From positions 62,001-126,000 of the forward strand of contig NZ_NKTY01000004.1 in the NCBI RefSeq assembly GCF_003207825.1: 64,000 nucleotides of DNA. The letters are read 5' to 3'. The number at the start of each line of letters is the position of its first letter. The stretch's first letter is position 1. This document shows positions 32,816 through 41,260 of the stretch, piece by piece. The translations under genes and the position numbers were made by a program. The DNA is from Komagataeibacter saccharivorans (GTDB lineage: Bacteria > Pseudomonadota > Alphaproteobacteria > Acetobacterales > Acetobacteraceae). The notes beneath the pieces are model-generated. The model was not told the origin of the DNA and did not search any database. It saw only the letters and a list, made by a program, of their open reading frames with translations.

Positions 32816-33945
32816 GCACACTTACACTCACGCTTAATGGCAGGCCCTGCACGGGGGATGCGACGCCACGGACCAGTCTGGCTGATTTCCTGCGCGAGAC
32901 CGAGCTGCTGACCGGTACGCATGTCGGCTGTGAACATGGCGTATGCGGTGCCTGTACCGTCGTGATGGATGGCCAGCCCGTGCGGGCCTGCATCACGCTG
33001 GCGCATTCATGCAGCGGGCGGGACGTGCGCAGTATCGAAGGACTGGCCACGGATGATGTGATGGCGCAACTGCGCGCCGCCTTCACCGCCGAACACGCGC
33101 TGCAATGTGGCTACTGTACACCGGGCATGCTGGTGACGGCGCGCGATATCGTCACGCGCCTGCCTGATGCGGATAGCGAACGCGTGCGGCTGGAACTGGC
33201 GGGCAACCTGTGCCGCTGCACGGGGTATGGTGGCATCGTGCGCGCGATCATGCGCGTGCTTGAGACGCGACGGGGCGTTCAGGCCGCTATCCCGCCCAGG
33301 CTGCCCGCCGCAACCTTTGCCCGCCGCAAGCGCGATGAGGGCGTCATCCCCATGACAGCCCCGATGGCGGAGGGGGCCACAGGTGGCAATACCCCCAACC
33401 GGATGCGGCAGGTCCTGCGCATCGGCGTGCCTGCCAGTGCGGTATGGGATGCGGTGCGTGACCCGGAACTGGTGGTCGGCTGCGTGCCGGGGGCACGCCT
33501 GCTGTCGCGGGAAGGCAATCAGCTACGCGGGGAAATGACCGCAAGCCTTGGCCCGATTCAGGCCAGTTTCCAGGGGGAAGCGACGGTAAGGTACGCAACG
33601 GATGCGATGCGCGGCGCACTGACGTGTCAGGGGCGCGATCAGGCCAGTGGCACACGGCTGTCGGGACAGGCGGATTTTACCGTTGTGCCGGATGGGAATG
33701 AGGCCAGCCGGGTGGAAATCGACATGCACTATGCCCTGCGCGGGCCGCTGGCGCAGCTTGGGCGTGGGCCGGTGGTACAGGTATTCGCCAATGAAATCGC
33801 CCGCACCGTCGGTCTGAACCTTCAGGCCCGTCTGCGCAATGAGGAAGCCCCTCCGCCGCCTGCACGACTGGGTGCGGGCCGGCTGCTGCTAACGATTATT
33901 TGGCGCGCCCTGCGGCGGCTGGTATCGTGGGGTCATGACACATGA
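32812..33945 (+). CDS. 2Fe-2S subunit of molybdenum hydroxylase fused to CoxG-like SRPBCC domain
   Basis: Residues 1-155 form a two-cluster small subunit: CEHGVCGACTVV plus VRAC for the plant-type cluster, and CGYCTPG...CRCTG for the second. A Lys/Arg-rich linker leads to residues 197-350, an SRPBCC domain like CoxG (VPGARLLSREGNQL, MTASLGPIQASFQGEA, LARGP-like LGRGPVV). A basic hydrophobic C-terminal helix (LLLTIIWRALRRLVS) resembles the membrane anchor of CoxG. So the CoxG function of membrane recruitment is covalently attached. The start at 32812 overlaps the FAD subunit by ATGA. Confidence 0.9.
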   Translation: MSTLTLTLNGRPCTGDATPRTSLADFLRETELLTGTHVGCEHGVCGACTVVMDGQPVRACITLAHSCSGRDVRSIEGLATDDVMAQLRAAFTAEHALQCGYCTPGMLVTARDIVTRLPDADSERVRLELAGNLCRCTGYGGIVRAIMRVLETRRGVQAAIPPRLPAATFARRKRDEGVIPMTAPMAEGATGGNTPNRMRQVLRIGVPASAVWDAVRDPELVVGCVPGARLLSREGNQLRGEMTASLGPIQASFQGEATVRYATDAMRGALTCQGRDQASGTRLSGQADFTVVPDGNEASRVEIDMHYALRGPLAQLGRGPVVQVFANEIARTVGLNLQARLRNEEAPPPPARLGAGRLLLTIIWRALRRLVSWGHDT

Positions 33946-34441
33946 ACCTACCGTCGCCCGTGGCGATGCACCGGGCTGGATGGGCGATATGGCGCAGCTT
34001 GGCGCACGACCGGGATTCCTGATCCGTCGGCTGCACCAGATCCATGTCGCCCTGTTTGCCGAGGAATGCGGCGTGTTCGGCATAACCCCGGTGCAGTACA
34101 GCATCATGTGCGTGGCGCAGGCGCGACCGGGACTGGACCAGAGCGAACTGACACAGGAAGTTGGCGTGGATCGCGCCACACTGGCCAATGTGCTGGCCCG
34201 GCTGGAAAAACGTGCGCTGGTACGGCGCGAACGCACCACGCGCGACCGGCGGCTCAAGCGGGTTTATCTGACCGAAACCGGGGCGGCCCTGCTGGAAGAA
34301 ATGGCCGAGCCCGCCCGCCGGGCGCATGCGCGCACCATTGCCGCGTTGACAGGGGCGGATCGGGATGCCTTCCTCGATGCGCTGACCCGGCTTGTGATCG
34401 CCGGCAACGAATATGGCCGTGCGCCCATGCGTATCGGCTGA
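33935..34441 (+). CDS. MarR family transcriptional regulator
   Basis: Winged-helix regulator likely to sense an aromatic ligand. The helix-turn-helix is LDQSELTQEVGVDRATLANVLARLEKRALV, followed by the wing RRLKRVYLTETG. Length 168. Its start overlaps the fused iron-sulfur/CoxG gene by 11 bases, so it is co-expressed with the molybdenum hydroxylase and is a candidate for binding the palindrome at 29521. Confidence 0.88.
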   Translation: MTHEPTVARGDAPGWMGDMAQLGARPGFLIRRLHQIHVALFAEECGVFGITPVQYSIMCVAQARPGLDQSELTQEVGVDRATLANVLARLEKRALVRRERTTRDRRLKRVYLTETGAALLEEMAEPARRAHARTIAALTGADRDAFLDALTRLVIAGNEYGRAPMRIG

Positions 34442-34477
34442 TCCCCCGCCCGTCCTGATGCCAGGGAGACCGCGTGC

Positions 34478-35110
34478 ATGACTGTTGTCCTGACCCTGCC
34501 CGAAGGAAGCCGCGTCATTCACCGGGAGACCGTTGCGCCGAAAAAGCCGTGGTCACGCGTGCTGGCTACGGGGCAGTTTCTGAGCATTGTCGATCTGCAC
34601 GGCCAGCAGGCGGTGGATTTCCTGTGCTTTACGGCGCATGCGCCCCATGCGCGGCTGAATGTTCCCAATACCGTCAAGCTGAACCGCTCGCTTTACGTAA
34701 CAAAGGGAACGGATATGTATTCCGACCGGGCGGAGAAGATGTTTTCCGTTATCGAGGATACATGCGGTTTTCACGATACGCTGGCCGGGTGCTGCAGTTG
34801 CGAGATGGATCGCCTGCGCTATGGCGTGGAAAAAACCGAAAGCTGCCGCACCAATTTCATTTCCGAACTGTCAAAATGGGGGCTGGGACCATCGGAAATC
34901 GTCTCCAACGTCAATTTCTTCATGCGGGTGAAATTCGCCTCCGACGGGGCGCTTGAAATTGCTGAAGGGATCTCCCGCCCCGGTGATTACGTGACCCTGC
35001 GCGCGCATATGCCGGTTCTGGCTGTCCTGTCCAACTGCCCGCAGCAGAACAACCCCTGTTCAGGCTTTGCGCCAACCCCGATCGAGGTCATCGTAAGCGA
35101 AGCCGTGTGA
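34478..35110 (+). CDS. DUF1989 (urea carboxylase-associated) family protein
   Basis: Family of urea amidolyase-associated proteins; members are part of guanidine/urea carboxylase systems. The conserved HDTLAGCCSC and GHxx-like CNFxMRV region (NVNFFMRVKF) and SNCPQQNNPC are visible. Length 210. The family also occurs near purine/pyrimidine-transporter operons. No urea carboxylase or allophanate hydrolase gene is in the window. It comes 36 bases after marR, so it may be co-transcribed with the molybdenum hydroxylase. Specific function unknown. Confidence 0.8.
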   Translation: MTVVLTLPEGSRVIHRETVAPKKPWSRVLATGQFLSIVDLHGQQAVDFLCFTAHAPHARLNVPNTVKLNRSLYVTKGTDMYSDRAEKMFSVIEDTCGFHDTLAGCCSCEMDRLRYGVEKTESCRTNFISELSKWGLGPSEIVSNVNFFMRVKFASDGALEIAEGISRPGDYVTLRAHMPVLAVLSNCPQQNNPCSGFAPTPIEVIVSEAV

Positions 35111-35130
35111 CGTGATGGCCTTGTGGCGGA

Positions 35131-36588
35131 TCATGCCTTTGCGCTGTATCGCGCGCCTGACAGGCGGCTGACCACCAGCATGGTGATGATGTTCAGCCCC
35201 AGCGCAAGGCTGCCGATATTGATATCGCGTATCCAGGCGGGCAGGGCAGGGAACATCGTGGCCATGGTGGCATGGGTCAGGACAGTAATCATGACAACCG
35301 TAACCCCCACGCATATGCCCGCCCCGGCTCCCGCCGTATTGACGATGCGACGCGCGGGCAGGCTGGCTACGAGTGATGGGAACAGTTGGGTGACAAAGCT
35401 GTAGCCCATGATCAGCAGCCCAACGATGCTGATGGAACTGTCCAGCGCGAACCAGACCGCAACCAGTGTTACGACCGGCACCATCATGCGCGCCATGCGT
35501 CCCACCCGCGCACGGTCCCGGGGGACGAAAACCATGGCGTAGATATTGTTGGCTACCAGTGTAGCGGTGGCGATCAGCATCATCGAACCGGGCACGATTG
35601 CCGTGAGCAGTCCCGCCGCCCCGATCAGCCCGACAAACCATTGCGGAAAGGTCTGGATCGACAGGCGCAGCAGGGCCATGTCGATCTGACCGCCTGTCAG
35701 GCCGGGCACCTGCCCGATGGCGGCGAAGCCCACGATCATGGCAAGGATCATGACCAGCGTGTAAAGCGGCATCAGCACGGCATTGAGGCGAAAGCTGCGC
35801 GCCGCATGCGCCGACAGGGCGGAGCCGAACGTATGCGGCCACATATAGATGCCAAGCCCGGATATGATGATGGTCGAACAGTACCATGACGGGCTGAACC
35901 CGCTGGTGGACAGTGTCAGCAGGTCAGGCCGCATCTGTCCGATACGGTCGAACATCGCCCCCATGCCACCGTAATAGTGCCATGGCATGTACAGCCCCAG
36001 GAATGCGACAATCCCCAGTACCAGCACATCCTTGACCGTAGCGGTCCATGCTGATCCATGCATGCCGGACACCACGACATACACGCACATGACGCTCGCC
36101 CCGATCCATACGGAAAGCGAGGGCGAGAGCAGGCCATAGGACGTGGCCTGCACGATGATGCCCAGCCCCTTGAGCTGGAGTACAAGATAGGGGATCATGG
36201 AAACCAGACCCACCACTGCCACCAGCAGCGCCAGCGGTTTGCTGTCGTAACGGACACGAAAGAAATCGGCCTGCGTCAGCAGTCCGTGCCTGCGCCCGAT
36301 TCGCCATACAGGTGGCAGAAGCCAGTAAGACAGCACGAAACCCAGCGCGGTGTAGGCAACCATGTACAGTGCCGCGACCCCATGCGCGTAGGCATAGCCC
36401 CCGCCCCCCAGAAAGGTGAAGGTCGTGAACACCTCCCCTGCCATCAGCACGAACATGAAAACCGGGCCGAAGCTGCGACCACCCACGCTCCACTGTTCAA
36501 GGTCCATGCGGATGCCGCGCCGCGCCATAAGGCCCAGCGCAAGCGCGCCCGCAATGGTGCCCATTATGATAAGCAGCGCCACGTTCAT
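35131..36588 (-). CDS. Sodium:solute symporter (SSS family)
   Basis: Secondary importer with about 13 predicted membrane spans over 485 residues. SSS features include the early FLGGGGYAYAHGVAALY segment, GLVSMIPYLVLQLKGLG and the GLLTAIVPGSMMLIATATLVANN helix that binds the coupling ion in this family. It overlaps the DUF3311 gene by 4 bases, a typical pairing for SSS transporters of solutes such as pantothenate, proline or carboxylates. In this island it probably brings in the catabolic substrate or an intermediate. Confidence 0.88.
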   Translation of the reverse strand: MNVALLIIMGTIAGALALGLMARRGIRMDLEQWSVGGRSFGPVFMFVLMAGEVFTTFTFLGGGGYAYAHGVAALYMVAYTALGFVLSYWLLPPVWRIGRRHGLLTQADFFRVRYDSKPLALLVAVVGLVSMIPYLVLQLKGLGIIVQATSYGLLSPSLSVWIGASVMCVYVVVSGMHGSAWTATVKDVLVLGIVAFLGLYMPWHYYGGMGAMFDRIGQMRPDLLTLSTSGFSPSWYCSTIIISGLGIYMWPHTFGSALSAHAARSFRLNAVLMPLYTLVMILAMIVGFAAIGQVPGLTGGQIDMALLRLSIQTFPQWFVGLIGAAGLLTAIVPGSMMLIATATLVANNIYAMVFVPRDRARVGRMARMMVPVVTLVAVWFALDSSISIVGLLIMGYSFVTQLFPSLVASLPARRIVNTAGAGAGICVGVTVVMITVLTHATMATMFPALPAWIRDINIGSLALGLNIITMLVVSRLSGARYSAKA

Positions 36589-36845
36589 GGTGCGTCATCC
36601 CCATCGTGGCCGTGGTTGGCGGGATCAAGCAGGTAGATCACCCCCATGCTGACGGAACACATGCACACCGACACCACCGTCCAGAACACGAAGAAGGGCA
36701 TGCCCAGCACCATGGGCCGGTAACGGTTGGCCAGCACGCTGCCCGCCATGATCATGACCAGAGGCACGGGTGCCACGACCATGCGGATGAGCGTGTTCAG
36801 CCGGGTACGGCGCGCGGGGGTGTGTGGGGTCGTCGTGCCTGTCAA
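36585..36845 (-). CDS. DUF3311 small membrane protein
   Basis: Short two-span membrane protein (86 residues) of the type paired with SSS symporters, with segments VVAPVPLVMIMAGSVLAN and VLGMPFFVFWTVVSVCMCSVSMGVIYLL and the typical NRYRPMVLGMPFF connection. The start codon would be TTG at 36845; an ATG at 36782 is the alternative. It precedes and overlaps the symporter gene by ATGA. Confidence 0.8.
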   Translation of the reverse strand: MTGTTTPHTPARRTRLNTLIRMVVAPVPLVMIMAGSVLANRYRPMVLGMPFFVFWTVVSVCMCSVSMGVIYLLDPANHGHDGDDAP

Positions 36846-36934
36846 TAGCGTGTTCCATGGTCAGGGTGCGTAAACAGAGCCGGGATTCCGTACGGTATCG
36901 TTACGAAAAAAACCATGTCTGTAAAGAATTTGCC

Positions 36935-36943
36935 TATACTGAC
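36935..36943. promoter_or_regulatory. TATACTGAC motif in the divergent transporter promoter
   Basis: The nine bases TATACTGAC also make up most of the right side of the palindrome at 29521-29534. It lies between the divergent SSS/DUF3311 and NCS1/aldolase operons, so a shared regulator is plausible. Confidence 0.35.
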
Positions 36944-37067
36944 TTCAGAAGGCCGTGACGTGCTTGCATTCATACCGTTCGCATGCTGACATTATCGCGT
37001 TAACGATATGTCCCTGCACGCCATAGGCCGCGTGATTATGCCCTGCCCCCTGTCTGTGAGAGCGTGA

Positions 37068-38462
37068 ATGGCAAGCCCTACCCCATCCTATATCGAAAAC
37101 GAAACCATCTATCCCATTCCACCCGATCGCAGGCATGGCACGGCGCGCTACCTTTTCACCTTATGGTTTGGCGCCAACGTCAAGATCCTGACAATCATCA
37201 CCGGATCGCTGGCGACGACGGCGTTCCATCTTGATTTCCGTTCGGCGGCGATGGCGCTGATTGTCGGCAACCTGGTGGGCGCGGTGTTCATGGCGCTGCA
37301 TGCGGCACAGGGGCCCCGTCTGGGCGTGCCGCAGATGGTCCAGACCCGTGGGCAGTTCGGTACCTATGGCGCGGTGCTGGTCACGGTCATCGTGATCCTG
37401 ATGTATGCGGGCTATACCGCGTCCAACGTGACCATAGGGGGCCGGTCGGTCCATAGCCAGTTTCCCGTCGTGCCCCAGTCGGCTGCCATCCTGCTGATCG
37501 GTACGTCCAGCCTGCTGGTCGCCATATGCGGCTATGACATGATCCATCGCTGCGCGCGTTACCTGTCGATCCTGTCGGCCTTTACGCTGGTGCTGTGCTT
37601 TATCTGGATCATCGGTGTGCAGGGCCTGCCTGCCGATTTCATGTCCCGTGGCAGTTTTTCCGTCCATGACTTCCTTGGCGCAATGTCGGTCGCGGCCCTG
37701 TGGCAGCTTTCCTACGCGCCCTATGTTTCGGATTATTCGCGTTACCTGCCACGCGATACCGGCGCGGTGCCCGCATTCTGGGGTACGTATGGCGGCGTGG
37801 TGACGGGGGCGACATTCCCCATGCTGCTGGGCGCGCTGTTCGGTATCCTGGCCGATGGGGGGGATGTCATCGCAACCCTGTCGCACAGTCTGGGCGGGCT
37901 GAGCTGGTTCGCCGTGCTGGTGTTCTCGGTTACGGTGGCGTGCTGCGGGGCGCTGGATATCTACGGTGGCATGCTGGCCGCGATTACGGTGCTGCAGACC
38001 TTCCGCGCTGGATGGCGGCCCGGTGCGGGGGCGCGGGTGATCTTCTGCTTCGCGCTGTTTGCGTGCGGGACGGGGGTTGCGCTGAATGCGCAGGCCGACT
38101 TCCTTGAAAACTACATGAACTTCCTGTTTCTGCTGCTGTATGTGCTGGTGCCGTGGACGGCGATCAATCTGGTCGATTATTACCTGATCCACCGTGGCGA
38201 ATATGATGTGGCATCCTTCTTTCGCCCTAATGGCGGTATTTACGGGCGATGGAACGGGACGGCCCTGTTCTGCTACGTGGCTGGCACACTGGTGCAGGTC
38301 CCCTTCATTTCCTCGACGCTGTATACCGGCCCTGCCGCGCGTGCGCTGGGGGGGGCGGACCTGTCGTGGATGGTGGGGCTGATCGTGGTCTGCCCGCTTT
38401 ATTACGTGATCTGCCGCCTGCGCGCGGGGCGCGTGGCCGCTGGCGTCCGGCAGGTATCATGA
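37068..38462 (+). CDS. NCS1-family purine/cytosine-type permease
   Basis: Twelve-span nucleobase:cation symporter-1 protein, 464 residues. Features: NETIYPIPPDRRHGTARYLFTLWFGANV (family start), SRLPRDTG-like SDYSRYLPRDT, and the helix VPWTAINLVDYYLIHRGEYDV. The family imports cytosine, allantoin, hydantoins, uracil and some pyridines, fitting uptake of an N-heterocycle. It overlaps the class II aldolase by 4 bases (ATGA), coupling transport with a catabolic step. Confidence 0.88.
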   Translation: MASPTPSYIENETIYPIPPDRRHGTARYLFTLWFGANVKILTIITGSLATTAFHLDFRSAAMALIVGNLVGAVFMALHAAQGPRLGVPQMVQTRGQFGTYGAVLVTVIVILMYAGYTASNVTIGGRSVHSQFPVVPQSAAILLIGTSSLLVAICGYDMIHRCARYLSILSAFTLVLCFIWIIGVQGLPADFMSRGSFSVHDFLGAMSVAALWQLSYAPYVSDYSRYLPRDTGAVPAFWGTYGGVVTGATFPMLLGALFGILADGGDVIATLSHSLGGLSWFAVLVFSVTVACCGALDIYGGMLAAITVLQTFRAGWRPGAGARVIFCFALFACGTGVALNAQADFLENYMNFLFLLLYVLVPWTAINLVDYYLIHRGEYDVASFFRPNGGIYGRWNGTALFCYVAGTLVQVPFISSTLYTGPAARALGGADLSWMVGLIVVCPLYYVICRLRAGRVAAGVRQVS

Positions 38463-39211
38463 ACACGCGCGGGACGGCGGACATTACGCCAGAGCACGCG
38501 CTGCGTGTCGATCTGGCTGCCGCTTACCGCACTGTCGCACTTGAAGGGGGCGATGACGGCGTGTTCAACCATTTCTCCGCCGCCGTGCCGGGGGCGGAGG
38601 GGGAATTCCTGCTCAAGCCCTTCGGCCCGCTGTTTGAGGAGGTGACGGCATCCGGCCTGATCCGGGTCGATCTTGCGGGGCGCATCGTCGCGGGGCAGGG
38701 GATGTGGGAGCCAACGGCCTTTCACATCCATGCGCGCATCCACGCCGGGGTGCCCCGGGCACGCTGTGTGATGCATACCCACATGCCCTATGCCACGGCG
38801 CTGACCAGCCTTACGGATATGCGCATCCTGCCCATTACGCAAAGTGCGATGCGCTTTGTCGGGCGCGTGGGCTATCTGGAAGAATATGAAGGGCTGGTTC
38901 TGGATGAGGATGCAGCCCTGCGGCTGGTCGCGGCCCATCGCGATCACGACGTGGTGCTGATGGCCAATCATGGGGTATCGGTCATCGGGCGGGATGTCGC
39001 CGCCTGTCTGTATGACCTGCATTATCTGGAAATCGCCGCGCGGGACCAGTATCTGGCCCGTACCATGGGCGCACCACTTCGCCCTGTGGCGCCTGATGTC
39101 GTGGCCCGCGCGGTCGGGCAGATGGTGATGGAACGTGAAACTTCGGCTGCCGTGCATCTGGCGGCCATGAAGCGGCGGCTGGACCGCCTGTTGCCCGGAT
39201 ACGCGGCGTAG
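38459..39211 (+). CDS. Class II aldolase/adducin family protein
   Basis: Zinc-dependent AraD/fuculose-phosphate-aldolase-type fold, 250 residues. Zinc ligands are in HTHMPYATALTS and MANHGVSVIG, with the acidic residue expected near ITQSAMRF. Substrates of the fold include sugar phosphates and decarboxylation of aromatic acids. There is no sugar kinase nearby. It could be the missing 4-hydroxy-2-oxovalerate aldolase of the pathway, or a decarboxylase; neither is proven. Coupled to the NCS1 gene by ATGA. Confidence 0.8.
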   Translation: MNTRGTADITPEHALRVDLAAAYRTVALEGGDDGVFNHFSAAVPGAEGEFLLKPFGPLFEEVTASGLIRVDLAGRIVAGQGMWEPTAFHIHARIHAGVPRARCVMHTHMPYATALTSLTDMRILPITQSAMRFVGRVGYLEEYEGLVLDEDAALRLVAAHRDHDVVLMANHGVSVIGRDVAACLYDLHYLEIAARDQYLARTMGAPLRPVAPDVVARAVGQMVMERETSAAVHLAAMKRRLDRLLPGYAA

Positions 39212-39321
39212 GTCATTTCAGCGCGCCGTTATCGGGGCGGCCGGAAACCCTTTTTTCATATCTGTATGAGACGAGAGGATGGGCGCAAACGATCGCCCAC
39301 AATCCACGTAACCTCTGGCGG

Positions 39322-41088
39322 ATGGGAACAGGGCAGATGGGAAATATCGGGAATGCCTATTTTGACACCGACAATACGGTTACGGAAAGTGGGTCCTATA
39401 CGCTTGCCCCCACCTCCGTACTCGGTGTTCTGGGCTCTGCCAGCATGGATGTTGAATCCGGTGATGGCAGTCCGGTTTCGGCAAATGTTTCCCTTGATGG
39501 ACTGCTCGATACGCCCATAACGGCGCTGAGTACCTACACGGTAACCGCAGGGGACAATACATCCGTTACGGTCACGGCCGGGACGGTGGCGCTGGGTACC
39601 AGCGTGATCGTGGATGCGGACGGGGGGGATGTTAGTCTCGCCGGTGGGTTGCTGACCGCGCTGTCGGGTGTGACCATCAACATATCCAATGGCGGCACAT
39701 TTGATGGTAACGGCGTGATCTCGGCCGCCAGTGGCCTGACCCTCAATTTTCAGGGGGGCGGCGGAACGCTCAATCTTGCCGGGTCCAGTGGCGGTCTCGC
39801 CCTGCTTGATGGCGCCAGTATCAATGGGTTCGGCACGGGCGACCGCATCATTGTGGAAAGCGATGGCGCGCCAGCCACCATAACCAGTGTCGATTATGAC
39901 AGCTTTCTGGGCACGTCGACCGTAACATTTTCCAATGGTGATACCCTGGACCTGAACGGGCAGTATCAGGATACCGATCCGGGGACGGATAATTATCTCG
40001 GCACCGTGGCCGATACGGATGGCGCAGGCACGGTGCTGGTCTGTTTCCTGTCCGGTTCAATGGTGCGTACGGCACAGGGCGATGTAGCCATAGAAGAAAT
40101 CCGCGTGGGTGATGAAATTCTGGTCCATCATGAGGGACGGCAGGTGTTCCGTCCCGTCATATGGACGGGAACCGCCACGGCCAGCGTGAAACCCGGCCCC
40201 TATCCCGATGAGGCGGGGTATCCGGTACGCATCGTAAAAGATGCCATCGCCAGCGGTGTTCCCTACAGGGATATGCTTGTCACGCCCGAACACTGCCTGT
40301 TCTTTGATGGCCGCTTCCTGCCGGTGCGCATGCTGGTCAATAACCGCAGCATTTATTACGACCGCACCATATCAACCTATACCTATTATCATCTTGAAAC
40401 GGAAAGCCATTCCATCATTACGGTGGATGGCATGCTGACGGAAAGCTATCTGGATACAGGAAACCGGCATGGCTTCAGGCAGACGGGACCGGTTGTCCGG
40501 TTTCCGGGGCAGGAAAAGACATGGGCGCGGGACAGTGCGGCGCCACTGGATGTGTCGCAGGATTTCGTCAGGCCGCTTTTTGACATGATCGACGCCCGTG
40601 CATGCGCCAGTGACATCCCTGCACGCCATGATGTGCTGGAAACCACGGCGGATGCCGATCTGCATCTGGTAACGGATAGCGGTGCGGTCATCCGTGCGAT
40701 GCGCGAAGCCAAGGGTTTCACCTTTTTCATGATTCCGCCTGACGTGCAGGAAATTCGGATCATGTCGCGCACCAGCCGACCGTGTGACACAATGGGGCCT
40801 TATGTCGATGACCGTCGGCATCTTGGTGTTCTGATCCGTGACATCAGACTGTTTGAGGGCAATGCAGCGCGCGCCCTTACCGCACATCTGGGTCTGGACG
40901 CCCCGAATGGATGGCACGATAGCGGCAGCGCGGACCGTCGCTGGACGGACGGGAAGGCGGTTGTGGAACTGGGCAGGCGGCAGCATGCGCTGAAGGCGCT
41001 GCTGTGTATCGAAATACTGGCCGCCGGTCCCTATCGTATTGTGGAGACCACGCATGAAGGAAACGGCCTGACACGCCTGAGCGCCTGA
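39322..41088 (+). CDS. Hint-domain surface protein with beta-repeat N-terminus
   Basis: Residues 1-230 are Gly/Thr/Ser-rich and beta-strand-like (GTFDGN, GGGGTLNLAGSSGG), similar to a beta-solenoid passenger. Residue 241 begins the Hint domain (CFLSGSMVRTAQGDVAIEEIRVGDEIL). It continues through RDMLVTPEHCLFFDGRFLP, the block that follows in Hint_2 proteins. The C-terminal 200 residues carry no recognised motif. Predicted surface or secreted, though no classical signal peptide is visible at the chosen start (39337 is an alternative). Common in acetic acid bacteria; the autoprocessing role is inferred. Confidence 0.75.
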   Translation: MGTGQMGNIGNAYFDTDNTVTESGSYTLAPTSVLGVLGSASMDVESGDGSPVSANVSLDGLLDTPITALSTYTVTAGDNTSVTVTAGTVALGTSVIVDADGGDVSLAGGLLTALSGVTINISNGGTFDGNGVISAASGLTLNFQGGGGTLNLAGSSGGLALLDGASINGFGTGDRIIVESDGAPATITSVDYDSFLGTSTVTFSNGDTLDLNGQYQDTDPGTDNYLGTVADTDGAGTVLVCFLSGSMVRTAQGDVAIEEIRVGDEILVHHEGRQVFRPVIWTGTATASVKPGPYPDEAGYPVRIVKDAIASGVPYRDMLVTPEHCLFFDGRFLPVRMLVNNRSIYYDRTISTYTYYHLETESHSIITVDGMLTESYLDTGNRHGFRQTGPVVRFPGQEKTWARDSAAPLDVSQDFVRPLFDMIDARACASDIPARHDVLETTADADLHLVTDSGAVIRAMREAKGFTFFMIPPDVQEIRIMSRTSRPCDTMGPYVDDRRHLGVLIRDIRLFEGNAARALTAHLGLDAPNGWHDSGSADRRWTDGKAVVELGRRQHALKALLCIEILAAGPYRIVETTHEGNGLTRLSA

Positions 41089-41097
41089 CAGGGGCAT

Positions 41098-41123
41098 CCC
41101 TGTTCCGCTTCGCGGGAACAGGG
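41098..41123 (+). terminator. Hairpin downstream of the Hint gene
   Basis: CCCTGTTCCGC-TTC-GCGGGAACAGGG forms a strong stem with one bulge and no U-tract. It separates the Hint gene from the aromatic operon. Confidence 0.5.
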
Positions 41124-41223
41124 CCGCGGCACGGTAATGATCATTCCGTTACACAAACGGTGCATGGTATTCCGAACGTTCATGTGGGTCTGAAGTAAAT
41201 TCCATTGCGGGTGTCCCGTTTCC

Positions 41224-41244
41224 ATCTGAATACTCCATTCAGAT
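41224..41244 (+). promoter_or_regulatory. 8-bp dyad just upstream of the 3-hydroxyanthranilate operon
   Basis: ATCTGAAT-ACTCC-ATTCAGAT, a perfect inverted repeat whose right arm ends 16 bases before the operon's first ATG. It lies between the probable promoter and the ribosome site, a position suited to repression or to an mRNA hairpin. Confidence 0.5.
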
Positions 41245-41260
41245 ATTACGAGGACGCAGC

